Assembly (NCBI GenBank): GCA_035527895.1
Contig: DATKZQ010000002.1
Span: 1-64,000, forward strand
Direction: 5' to 3'
Source of the DNA: JADFWK01 sp035527895
GTDB lineage: Bacteria; Desulfobacterota; DSM-4660; Desulfatiglandales; B25-G16
Length of the DNA: 64,000 nt
Part shown: positions 42,991 through 51,021 of the stretch, in pieces
Numbering within the stretch: position 1 is the stretch's first letter
How the letters are laid out: the number at the start of each line of letters is the position of its first letter
Position numbers and translations under genes: made by a program
The notes under the pieces: model-generated
The model's input: the letters and a program-made list of their open reading frames with translations, nothing else
Databases searched by the model: none
What the model was told of the DNA's origin: nothing

Positions 42991-43392
42991 TTAACGCCTC
43001 AAGTTGTTTTTGATGTACGTGATAATATCTTGGGTATATGTGCCGGGCCCAAAGATTTCGGCAATACCTATTTTTTTCAGATCCGCTACATCCTCCTCGG
43101 GGATAATGCCGCCTGCAATAACGAGAACGTCCCGTACACCTTTTTCCTCCAACAACTCCATGACTCGCGGCAAGAGAAAGTCATGGGCCCCTGATAAGAT
43201 ACTCAAAGCGATGACATCCACGTCTTCCTGGATGGATGATTCTACGATTTGCTCCGGAGTCTGCCGTAGCCCCGTATAGATTACCTCCATCCCTGCGTCC
43301 ATTAATGCATTGGCAATGACCTTTATACCCCTGTCATGGCCGTCAAGGCCCGGTTTCGTGGCCAATACCCGTATTTTTCTATTTGTATCCAT
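42991..43392 (-). CDS. Methylmalonyl-CoA mutase small (cobalamin-binding) subunit
   Basis: A 133-residue B12-binding domain with DGHDRG (the cobalt-ligand His19 in D-x-H-x2-G), SILSGAHDFLLPRV and AGGIIPEEDVADLKKIGIAEIFGPGT, the pattern of mutase C-terminal domains. It follows the large subunit gene by 65 bases; together they make a two-chain mutase interconverting methylmalonyl- and succinyl-CoA. Confidence 0.93.
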   Translation of the reverse strand: MDTNRKIRVLATKPGLDGHDRGIKVIANALMDAGMEVIYTGLRQTPEQIVESSIQEDVDVIALSILSGAHDFLLPRVMELLEEKGVRDVLVIAGGIIPEEDVADLKKIGIAEIFGPGTYTQDIITYIKNNLRR

Positions 43393-43457
43393 GTCAACTC
43401 AACCCCTGAACTTCACTGCGCTTTAGGCGCTCAGCGCACGACTAATGAAGACTATGC

Positions 43458-45137
43458 TTATCCAATCGTACTGACTGGTTGATATTCACCGAAAACACCC
43501 CTCAATTCGTCGCAAATCTCCCCCAAGGTGGCATAAGCCTTCACCGCATCCAAAATAAACGGCATGAGGTTATCATCCCCTTCGGCGGCCTTCCTTAAAT
43601 CACGCAGCATGTTCTTCACCTTATTGCTGTCGCGCTCCGATTTAAGCGTTTTCAGCCTCTCTATTTGAGAAACCCTCACGGCTGGGTCTACCCTCAGGAG
43701 ATCCATGGGAGGTTGTTCGTCGACCTGGAACTTGTTCACACCCACCACAACTCTTTCGCCCTTCTCAATCTCTTTCTGGTATCGATAGGCACTATCCTGG
43801 ATTTCCCTCTGTATGAAGCCTTTTTCAATGGCGGATGTTGCCCCACCAAGCTCATCGATTTTGTCAATATACTCCTGAACCCTCTTGAGAATCTCTTCTG
43901 TCAGTGCCTCTACGTAGTATGACCCACCCAGAGGGTCAACCGTGTCTGCGACACCGGATTCAAAGGCGATGAGCTGTTGAGTTCTCAGGGCAACCTGAAC
44001 CGCCTCTTCACTTGGCAGACAATAGGCCTCATCCATGGAATTCGTATGAAGCGATTGGGTTCCGCCGAGGACCGCCGAGAGCGCCTGAAGGCCAACACGA
44101 ACTATATTGTTCTTCGGCTGCTTCGCGGTAAGGGTACACCCGGCAGTCTGGGTATGAAACCTCATCATCATTGATCGCGGATCCTCGGCCTTGAATCTCT
44201 CTCGCATTATCTTTGCCCAAAGCTTTCGTGCTGCCCTAAACTTGGCAACCTCTTCGAAAAAATCAAGGTGGGCATTGAAAAAGAAGGACAGGCGTGGAGC
44301 AAACTCATCTACATCAAGCCCTGCCCTTATGGCTGCCTCTACATAGGCAATACCGTCAGCCAAGGTAAAGGCCACCTCCTGCACTGCTGTGGAGCCCGCC
44401 TCCCTGATGTGATAGCCGCTGATGCTTATGGTGTTCCACTGGGGGACCTCTCCAGCACAGAAAGAAAAGATGTCTGTAATAATCCTCATAGAGGGTTGAG
44501 GGGGAAATATATAGGTCCCGCGAGCAGAGTATTCCTTGAGAATATCATTTTGAATGGTGCCACGTAAGTCTTTCGGGGGCACGCCTTGTTCTTCCGCCAC
44601 TCCCATATACATTGCCAGGAGCACTGCCGCCGGAGCGTTTATAGTCATGGAGGTGCTAACCTTATCGAGCGGGATCTGGTCAAAGAGAATTTCCATATCT
44701 TTCAGTGAATCAATAGCAACTCCAACCTTTCCCACTTCTCCCTGGGCCAGCGGATGATCCGAGTCGTATCCGATCTGGGTGGGGAGATCAAAAGCAACTG
44801 AAAGGCCTGTCTGGCCCTGTTCCAGGAGGAACCGGTAACGCCGATTAGTGTCCTCTGCCGTGGCGAAACCGGCATACTGTCTCATAGTCCAGAACCTGCC
44901 TCGGTACATGGTGGTCTGAACCCCCCTGGTGAACGGATATTCCCCGGGCATGCCGAGGTCATCCATATAATCAAGATCATCTACATCCAGAGGCGTAAAT
45001 GCCCTCTTTACCGGAATACCGGACGTGTTAATAAAGTCAGCCTTTCTCTCAGGTCGCTTGGCGAGGGTATGCCCGATCTTTTCGGACCACTTTCGATATT
45101 CCTCATCTATTTTTTTGATCTTTGCCTTTTCAAACAT
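43458..45137 (-). CDS. Methylmalonyl-CoA mutase large (substrate-binding) subunit
   Basis: A 559-residue TIM-barrel subunit of the archaeal/bacterial two-chain type. WTMRQYAGFATAEDTNRR and PPQPSMRII keep the Tyr and Arg associated with methylmalonyl-CoA specificity, where isobutyryl-CoA mutases carry Phe and Gln. TINAPAAVLLAMYMGVAEEQG and FHTQTAGCTLTAKQP are also present. I prefer ATG 45137 over TTG 45146, which directly abuts its Shine-Dalgarno sequence. It lies just downstream of the sodium-pump beta subunit. Confidence 0.93.
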   Translation of the reverse strand: MFEKAKIKKIDEEYRKWSEKIGHTLAKRPERKADFINTSGIPVKRAFTPLDVDDLDYMDDLGMPGEYPFTRGVQTTMYRGRFWTMRQYAGFATAEDTNRRYRFLLEQGQTGLSVAFDLPTQIGYDSDHPLAQGEVGKVGVAIDSLKDMEILFDQIPLDKVSTSMTINAPAAVLLAMYMGVAEEQGVPPKDLRGTIQNDILKEYSARGTYIFPPQPSMRIITDIFSFCAGEVPQWNTISISGYHIREAGSTAVQEVAFTLADGIAYVEAAIRAGLDVDEFAPRLSFFFNAHLDFFEEVAKFRAARKLWAKIMRERFKAEDPRSMMMRFHTQTAGCTLTAKQPKNNIVRVGLQALSAVLGGTQSLHTNSMDEAYCLPSEEAVQVALRTQQLIAFESGVADTVDPLGGSYYVEALTEEILKRVQEYIDKIDELGGATSAIEKGFIQREIQDSAYRYQKEIEKGERVVVGVNKFQVDEQPPMDLLRVDPAVRVSQIERLKTLKSERDSNKVKNMLRDLRKAAEGDDNLMPFILDAVKAYATLGEICDELRGVFGEYQPVSTIG

Positions 45138-45159
45138 CTTCTCCAACCCCTTTCATCCC

Positions 45160-46266
45160 TCATCCAGCCAGTGCAAGAAATACACCTGCAGCAACGACGG
45201 TCCCGATCACGCCAGCCACATTAGGCCCCATGGCATGCATGAGCAAGAAATTCTTCGGATCTGCTTTCGCACCCTCTAACTGGCTCACCCGTGCGGCCAT
45301 TGGAACGGCGGAAACACCTGCGGAACCGATCAGTGGGTTTATCTTTTCCTTGGCAAAAAGATTTATGAATTTTGCTAACATTATACCGGCAGCAGTCGAA
45401 AAAGCAAATGCCACGAGACCCATGATGAACACAAGAATAACCTGAGGCTTCAGGAAATTCTCGGCAGACATGGTTGCACCAACGCTTATCCCTAAGAGGA
45501 TGGTAACAATATTCATGAGTTCATTGGCCGCTGTATCTGAAAGCCTTTTCACAACTCCGCATTCCTTGAAAAGGTTTCCCAGCATAAACATGGCCATGAG
45601 TGGGGCTGAGGCCGGAACAATGAGACAGATAACCACGACCGTTACCAGGGGAAAGAGGATCTTCTCCCGCTTTGAAACAGGCCTTAACTGCCTCATCTTG
45701 ATCTTTCTCTCACCCTCGGTGGTAAGCAGCCTCATGATAGGCGGCTGAATAATGGGTACAAGGGACATATATGAATACGCCGCTACAGCCGTGGCGCCTA
45801 ACAAATGGGGTGCAAGATGCACGGTCGTGTAAATAGTCGTCGGTCCATCAGCACCGCCGATAATACCGATTGAGCAGGCCTCAGGTATGTTAAAGCCCAG
45901 GAACAGCGCTCCGAAAAACGAGACGTAAACCCCAAACTGGGCCCCGGCACCTAGTATGAGGGTTTTTGGATTAGCAATCATAGGCCCGAAATCGGTGAGG
46001 GCACCGAGTCCCAAGAAGATAAGCGGTGGAATTATTTCCCATTCCAGCCCGTAGTGGTAAAACTTCCACAGCAACCCCTGCCCTTCTTCCATCAAAAAGG
46101 TGAGGGGCAGATTAACAACCAAAATACCGAAACCGATAGGTACCAAAAGGAGCGGTTCATAATTCTTCATTATTGCCAGATAGATAAATAGAAAGGCAAT
46201 TAGCCACATGACCAGGTTGCCAATCGTCAGGTGTGCAACACCCGTGGTTACAATCAGATCAAGCAT
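45160..46266 (-). CDS. Sodium-pumping decarboxylase beta subunit (OadB/MmdB/GcdB family)
   Basis: A 368-residue polytopic membrane protein with about ten segments. The family stretches GIIGGADGPTTIY, NPLIGSAGVSAVPMAARV and the Asp-rich pore region are present. In this complex, decarboxylation of carboxybiotin on the carrier drives Na+ export. With methylmalonyl-CoA mutase next door, methylmalonyl-CoA decarboxylase is likely; glutaconyl-CoA decarboxylase of aromatic degraders is the alternative. No carboxyltransferase (alpha) gene is in the window. ATG 46266 follows GAGGTG. Confidence 0.92.
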   Translation of the reverse strand: MLDLIVTTGVAHLTIGNLVMWLIAFLFIYLAIMKNYEPLLLVPIGFGILVVNLPLTFLMEEGQGLLWKFYHYGLEWEIIPPLIFLGLGALTDFGPMIANPKTLILGAGAQFGVYVSFFGALFLGFNIPEACSIGIIGGADGPTTIYTTVHLAPHLLGATAVAAYSYMSLVPIIQPPIMRLLTTEGERKIKMRQLRPVSKREKILFPLVTVVVICLIVPASAPLMAMFMLGNLFKECGVVKRLSDTAANELMNIVTILLGISVGATMSAENFLKPQVILVFIMGLVAFAFSTAAGIMLAKFINLFAKEKINPLIGSAGVSAVPMAARVSQLEGAKADPKNFLLMHAMGPNVAGVIGTVVAAGVFLALAG

Positions 46267-46278
46267 AGTTCACCTCTC

Positions 46279-46410
46279 TCATTGGCCTTTTTCAAAAGAC
46301 TTTAAGGCCTTCCCAAAGGCATAAATGGCCGCTATCAGTATTCCAAGCGAGCAGAAGACAGCGAGCAGACCAAAGGCGAATATCCTCAATGCGAGGTTCC
46401 AATCGACCAT
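46279..46410 (-). CDS. Small membrane subunit of the sodium pump decarboxylase (OadG-like)
   Basis: A 43-residue protein starting at ATG 46410 with GAGGGGG eight bases upstream. It has a single membrane segment (about residues 7-33: LRIFAFGLLAVFCSLGILIA then AIYAFG) and a charged tail KSFEKGQ. It ends 12 bases before the beta-subunit ATG, and the beta Shine-Dalgarno sequence overlaps its stop. Size, topology and position match the gamma/delta anchoring subunits that link the carboxyltransferase and biotin carrier to the beta channel. It is easily missed because a longer, spurious frame overlaps it. Confidence 0.75.
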   Translation of the reverse strand: MVDWNLALRIFAFGLLAVFCSLGILIAAIYAFGKALKSFEKGQ

Positions 46411-46516
46411 ACCAATTCACCCCCTCACTGCATGAAATATTCTTACGATCTCCGTTCAGTGATTGCGATCGGCTGACGGATAACATAAACAGCTGAACCA
46501 GTGTTTAGAGGCCGTG

Positions 46517-46556
46517 AAAAAAGTGCCCTGTCGATGACCGGACAGGGCACTTTTTT
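46517..46556. terminator. Bidirectional terminator between biotin carrier and sodium-pump genes
   Basis: GTGCCCTGTC (46523-46532) and GACAGGGCAC (46541-46550) form a perfect 10-bp stem flanked by AAAAAA (46517-46522) and TTTTTT (46551-46556). It begins 26 bases past the biotin carrier stop on the minus strand, so the carrier is a separate transcript or is favoured over the downstream genes by partial termination. Confidence 0.9.
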
Positions 46557-46581
46557 CTGGCCATGGAGCACTGCCATACTT

Positions 46582-46794
46582 CTATTCGATCACCATCAGG
46601 ACATCATCAGCCGCGACTGAATCTCCTTTCTGGCACTTGACCTCACTTACCTTTCCGGATGTTGGAGCTACGATAGGCATTTCCATCTTCATTGCCTCAA
46701 GGATAAGAACCTCATCATTCTCATTGACCGAGTCGCCCACCTGAACCTTCACCTCGATTACCTTTCCCGCCATGGGAGCTGTTACGTCACTCAC
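46582..46794 (-). CDS. Biotin carboxyl carrier protein (small, stand-alone)
   Basis: A 70-residue biotinyl domain, MSDVTAPMAGKVIEV...ILEAMKMEMPI; Lys36 in EAMKM is the biotinylation site. The lack of the usual N-terminal Pro/Ala linker marks it as the free carrier type. It starts at GTG 46794, eight bases after GAGGAGG. It would shuttle CO2 between an alpha subunit encoded elsewhere and the beta subunit nearby. Confidence 0.93.
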   Translation of the reverse strand: MSDVTAPMAGKVIEVKVQVGDSVNENDEVLILEAMKMEMPIVAPTSGKVSEVKCQKGDSVAADDVLMVIE

Positions 46795-46892
46795 TTTTAA
46801 TACCTCCTCTTATTTTAGATAAGCACCAATCCTGGAGCCAAAGGCCGTATTGCTTTCACCTTTGTCTCGGACTCGTTTTTCTTAGATTTATT

Positions 46893-46921
46893 CTGATACT
46901 TTGGCGCAGACCCGTTGTCAA
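46893..46921 (-). promoter_or_regulatory. Candidate sigma-70 promoter of the biotin carrier gene
   Basis: Minus-strand TTGACA (46916-46921), 17-base spacer, TATCAG (46893-46898), about 100 bases before the GTG start. The rest of the 46922-47209 spacer has no gene; a CCCC/GGGG hairpin near 47022-47048 with a T-rich plus-strand side is the only structure I see. Confidence 0.5.
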
Positions 46922-47209
46922 GACAAAAACGTGACCTGCCTGGAGGCCTGGATTTCATGCACTCTTTTTAGTTGAAAGACCCGGACTTATTCAATCAGGT
47001 AATCCACTCAAAAGCATCAAATCCCCACCCATTCTAGGATAGGGGTTCTTTTGTTTTGACCGTGCTCCCCATCGACAGTAGGGCGAAACACCTAATTCCT
47101 TGTGGTTTTACATCCTGAGCTCCGGAAGCGGACTGCCTGTCACCGTCTCTGAACTAGAGAGATAACCTTACCTCTTAAACATGGGGGCCGCGTCCTGCTT
47201 TGAACCCAC

Positions 47210-48994
47210 TTAGAGGTCTTTGAGCGTAAGCCCCAACTCTGCAAGCTGATCTTCACCGACCTCTGAAGGGGCATCGGTAACGGCACATGTTGCCCGTTGG
47301 GTCTTCGGAAAGGCAATTACATCTCGCAGGGACTCTGCACCAACCATTATGGCCACGAGCCTGTCGAAACCAAGCGCAATGCCAGCATGGGGAGGTGTTC
47401 CGTAGCTGAGTGCATCGAGGAAGAACCCAAATTTCTCTCTGACCTCTTCCTCCCCCAAACCCAGTGCTCGAAAGATCCGGTTTTGCAAATCACGGGTATG
47501 GATTCGGACGCTCCCTCCTCCTATTTCTTGGCCATTCAAAACCAGATCGTATGACCGAGCTCTTACCCTCTGTGGTTCTTCAGCAAGGAACGGCAGGTCC
47601 TCCTCGAGCGGAGCGGTAAACGGATGGTGGACAGCCACGAATCGTTCTTCCTCGCTTCTGTATTCTAACAGGGGAAATCGAGTAATCCAGACAAATGAAT
47701 ATGTGCCAGGCTTCACCAAATCGAGTCTCTTACCGATCTCAACCCTGAGCGAACCGAGCGCCTCATTTGTTATCTGGGGCATATCCGACACAATGATAAT
47801 GAGATCTCCTTCAGCGGCACCGAGTTTTTCCTCAACGGCGCGCCTCGTATTCGCTGCTAGAAATTTGGCCAATGGCGACTGCCAATCATCGGGTCTAATC
47901 TTTGTCCAGAACAGACCCCTTGCGCCGAACTCAACAACCATACGGTTCAACTCATCCAAATCCTTCCGGGAAAACGATGCTCCCCCCTTCACGTTTATGG
48001 CCTTAACGACCCCTCCGGCCTTTATTACATCGGTAAAAACCTTGAAGCCACACGATAGTAAGGTATCCGAGACATCAGTTAATTCCATACCGAATCTGAT
48101 GTCCGGTTTGTCCGAGCCATAGAGATCCATGGCTCTCTGATATTCAAGCCTGGGAAAGGGCCTTGAAAGGGTGTACCCGAGCGTGGTCGAGAATAGACCC
48201 ACCACAAGGAGCTCGACGATATCCATAACGCCTTCCTCTTTTATGAAAGACATCTCCATGTCCACTTGGGTAAACTCGGGTTGTCTATCGGCCCTGAGGT
48301 CTTCATCCCGGAAGCATCGAACGATTTGAAAATAGCGATCGAAGCCGGCCACCATCAACAGCTGTTTAAATAGTTGCGGGGATTGGGGCAATGCATAGAA
48401 GCAACCTTTACTGATGCGGCTCGGCACAAGATAGTCCCGAGCCCCTTCAGGCGTGCTCTTGGTGAGAAAGGGGGTTTCTACTTCTACGAATCCTTCCCCG
48501 CTCAAGAGGTTTCGTATTTGCAAGGCTATCCTGTGCCTCATTGCGATGTTATGGAACAGGGTCGGCCTCCTCAGTTCCAAATATCGATATTTGAGACGCA
48601 GGCTCTCCGATGCGTCGATTTTCCCGTCAACCTGAAAGGGGGGCACGTCCGTCTCATTTAGTATCCTCAGTTCACTTACCTTTACTTCAATATCTCCGGT
48701 CGGGAGTTCAGGATTCTCCTGGCCGGCCAGCCGCGGACTGACGGTCCCCTTCACGGCGATGACCCATTCATTCCTCAGGATACGTGCCTTCTTATGGCTC
48801 ATTTCATCGAATTCCAGATCAAGCACAATCTGTGTCATCCCAAACCGATCCCTGAGATCGATAAAGGTCACCTTCCCCAGATCTCTCCTCCTGTTGACCC
48901 ATCCCATGAGGACGACCTCGCGGCCGATGTCATCTCTTCTGAGACTGCCGCAATCGTTTGTCCTTTTCCAATCGTTGAGTGTATCTATTTTCAA
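47210..48994 (-). CDS. aspS: Aspartyl-tRNA synthetase
   Basis: A 594-residue class II synthetase of the bacterial type: OB-fold anticodon domain (VVLMGWVNRRRDLGKVTFIDLRDR), motif 2 region FRDEDLRADRQPEFTQVDME, the bacterial GAD insertion (about 300-410), and motif 3 GIALGFDRLVAIM. It starts at TTG 48994, overlapping the hisS TGA as TTGA, so translation is coupled. It could charge tRNA-Asp only or also tRNA-Asn; this was not resolved. Confidence 0.97.
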   Translation of the reverse strand: MKIDTLNDWKRTNDCGSLRRDDIGREVVLMGWVNRRRDLGKVTFIDLRDRFGMTQIVLDLEFDEMSHKKARILRNEWVIAVKGTVSPRLAGQENPELPTGDIEVKVSELRILNETDVPPFQVDGKIDASESLRLKYRYLELRRPTLFHNIAMRHRIALQIRNLLSGEGFVEVETPFLTKSTPEGARDYLVPSRISKGCFYALPQSPQLFKQLLMVAGFDRYFQIVRCFRDEDLRADRQPEFTQVDMEMSFIKEEGVMDIVELLVVGLFSTTLGYTLSRPFPRLEYQRAMDLYGSDKPDIRFGMELTDVSDTLLSCGFKVFTDVIKAGGVVKAINVKGGASFSRKDLDELNRMVVEFGARGLFWTKIRPDDWQSPLAKFLAANTRRAVEEKLGAAEGDLIIIVSDMPQITNEALGSLRVEIGKRLDLVKPGTYSFVWITRFPLLEYRSEEERFVAVHHPFTAPLEEDLPFLAEEPQRVRARSYDLVLNGQEIGGGSVRIHTRDLQNRIFRALGLGEEEVREKFGFFLDALSYGTPPHAGIALGFDRLVAIMVGAESLRDVIAFPKTQRATCAVTDAPSEVGEDQLAELGLTLKDL

Positions 48995-50253
48995 CTTTCT
49001 TCTTTCAATCGTATGATTTCGCTCACCGGATTCTCGAGGGATATTTCCATTTGACCTTTTGTGAACATGTCCCTCAGAATGCCCTTGCCTTTTGTCAATT
49101 CATCTTCGCCGACAATCAGCACCTTCCTTGCCCTCAGTTGGTCTCCGTGCTTCATTTGAGCCTTTAACCCTGAGGGCCGGTAATCCATCTCACACCTGAG
49201 GCCAGCTTTCCGGAGTTCCTGTAGCCAAATGAATGCCTTCTCCTCCGCCTCTCTGCCGAGTGGGGCCAGAAAGATATCAGGCCCATCGGCCTCGGGACGG
49301 CCCTGTTCTTCCAAGAGTTCTACGACCCTTTCTTCTCCAATCGCAAATCCTATTGCCGGGCTGTCCGGCCCACCGAGTTCCTTCATCAGGAGGTCGTACC
49401 TGCCTCCCCCTGCCACGGCATTCTGAGCCCCCAGCTCCCGGGTCTGAACCTCGAAGGTGGTCCTGGTATAGTAATCGAGCCCCCTCATCAAATGTGAATT
49501 CACCACAAACTCAACGCTCAATTCTCTGAGATAGATCATCACTGCATCAAAATGATCCCTGCAGTCGCCGCACAAGAAATCGAGCATAGTCGGCGCATCC
49601 TTCATCACCTGCATACAGCGCTCAACCTTACAGTCGAAAACCCTGAGAGGATTTGTCTCCATCCTCATCTGACAGTCAGGACAGAGTCGTTCTGCATACT
49701 CCTGCAGGTAACCCTTCAGTTCAGCTCGGAACGGCCTTCTGCACTCCATACAACCAAGGGAATTAACGTGAAGGGCCAGCCCATCGAGGCCGAGGCAAGA
49801 GAAAAACTGCATAATCATGTACATCAGTTCGCTGTCTGATCGTGGCCCGGGGTCACCTATAATTTCAACATCGATCTGATGAAATTGCCTCCTCCTCCCC
49901 TTCTGGGGCCTCTCATATCTGAACATTGGCCCTATGGTAAACAATTTTTGCACCGGATAACCATCATAGAGCTTATTCTCTATATACGCCCTCAGAATCG
50001 AGGCCGTCGCCTCCGGTCTCATTGCCAATTGGGTTCCCCTTCTGTCGGTAAGCGTATACATCTCCTTTGAGACGATATCCGTATCTTGGCCGATGCCCCG
50101 TGCAAATAGCTCGGCCTTCTCGAGCATGGGGACTCTTATCTCCCGGTATCCAAAGAGTTCGAAAACCCGCTTACCCTCGGACTCGACCCTGTTCCAGGTT
50201 TCCACCTGGGAAGGAAGTATATCTTTAAACCCTTTTACTGCCTTATATTGCAA
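48991..50253 (-). CDS. hisS: Histidyl-tRNA synthetase
   Basis: A 420-residue class II synthetase: KGFKDILPSQVETW, motif 2 MFRYERPQKGRRRQFHQID, the HisA motif region LMRGLDYYTRTTFEV, and the C-terminal anticodon domain. It starts at TTG 50253 with AAAGGA seven bases upstream. The hisS-aspS order is conserved in many bacteria. Confidence 0.97.
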   Translation of the reverse strand: MQYKAVKGFKDILPSQVETWNRVESEGKRVFELFGYREIRVPMLEKAELFARGIGQDTDIVSKEMYTLTDRRGTQLAMRPEATASILRAYIENKLYDGYPVQKLFTIGPMFRYERPQKGRRRQFHQIDVEIIGDPGPRSDSELMYMIMQFFSCLGLDGLALHVNSLGCMECRRPFRAELKGYLQEYAERLCPDCQMRMETNPLRVFDCKVERCMQVMKDAPTMLDFLCGDCRDHFDAVMIYLRELSVEFVVNSHLMRGLDYYTRTTFEVQTRELGAQNAVAGGGRYDLLMKELGGPDSPAIGFAIGEERVVELLEEQGRPEADGPDIFLAPLGREAEEKAFIWLQELRKAGLRCEMDYRPSGLKAQMKHGDQLRARKVLIVGEDELTKGKGILRDMFTKGQMEISLENPVSEIIRLKEES

Positions 50254-50598
50254 GGGCTATCCTTTCTTGACTAACAATCTTACAACTCATTCAGCATACT
50301 CCAATCAATGAGTCATTTCAGCGATCCACTTGTATTGATTCTCCTACCCAAAACCCGGCTCCAGCGTACCTGCCGCCATTCCTTAAAATCAGGCAACGCC
50401 TCTGGAGCCCTCTTTGAGAATAGTCCCTCTTTCTATCAGAGCTCCTGAGCGCAGTCAATGGTTTTGACCGCTCTTTCTCCTTAGTTGAAGCTGCGATAAC
50501 CACCGTACCAGCTTCTTTGAACCCTCTTTAATTTCTTAAGATGAAAGCGGGAAGTAACACCCCGCCCACCTCTCTACCAGCGCCCACCTAAAAGCTCC
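50254..50598. other. 345-bp spacer upstream of hisS
   Basis: No gene is recognised. The histidyl-tRNA synthetase promoter should be here. I find no T-box stem or specifier-like structure. Reading frames are short and lack ribosome sites. Confidence 0.4.
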
Positions 50599-50856
50599 CT
50601 AAGAATCAATCCTGGCTAAACGGGCTATCAGTTTCTTTTCAAGATCCCTTATAATCGATTTGAGTGTATCACCTTCACCTACAGGCCCCGAATTGTTCCA
50701 GCCCTTCCGAAAAGCCTCATCCTTTTTCTCATTGAACTGCTCTACGCTGTTGGCCAGGGATTCCCACGCAAACAGTTTCTGAAGTATGTGTCTTTCAGGA
50801 GCGCTCAGGTCTTTTTCCGTATCGACGGACTTCCCGTCTTCAGTGGTGATAATCAT
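50599..50856 (-). CDS. Conserved-looking small hypothetical protein
   Basis: The 85-residue product from ATG 50856 (MIITTEDGKSVDTEKDLSAP) is charged and helical: ERHILQKLFAWESLANSVEQFNEKKDEAFRKGWNNSGPVGEG, ending in a coiled LKSIIRDLEKKLIARLARIDS. No signal peptide or membrane segment. The frame continues to 50904, but that extension lies in a dispersed repeat, which argues for the inner start. Function unknown; the regular amphipathic sequence and good composition suggest a real gene. Confidence 0.6.
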   Translation of the reverse strand: MIITTEDGKSVDTEKDLSAPERHILQKLFAWESLANSVEQFNEKKDEAFRKGWNNSGPVGEGDTLKSIIRDLEKKLIARLARIDS

Positions 50857-50889
50857 TATTTCCGTTGATGCTTTCTGAAGCACTAAACT

Positions 50890-50965
50890 AGTGCCGCAAA
50901 TCATAAACTAACACATCAGATATGGTTTGCGGCATTTACCGGTCAATGGATCGGCATACGGATCC
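50890..50965. repeat. AGTGCCGC inverted-repeat family, copy 1
   Basis: AGTGCCGCAAATCATA (50890-50905) and TATGGTTTGCGGCA (50921-50934) are inverted arms around a 15-base loop, followed by CCGGTCAATGGATCGGCATA. The same order of arms, loop and downstream GATC-rich hairpin recurs at 54532-54600. Confidence 0.6.
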
Positions 50966-51021
50966 GCTCATCATCAAAGACCTCAGATCACATTTGGTAT
51001 GTCAGTGTGTGATACGAAACA

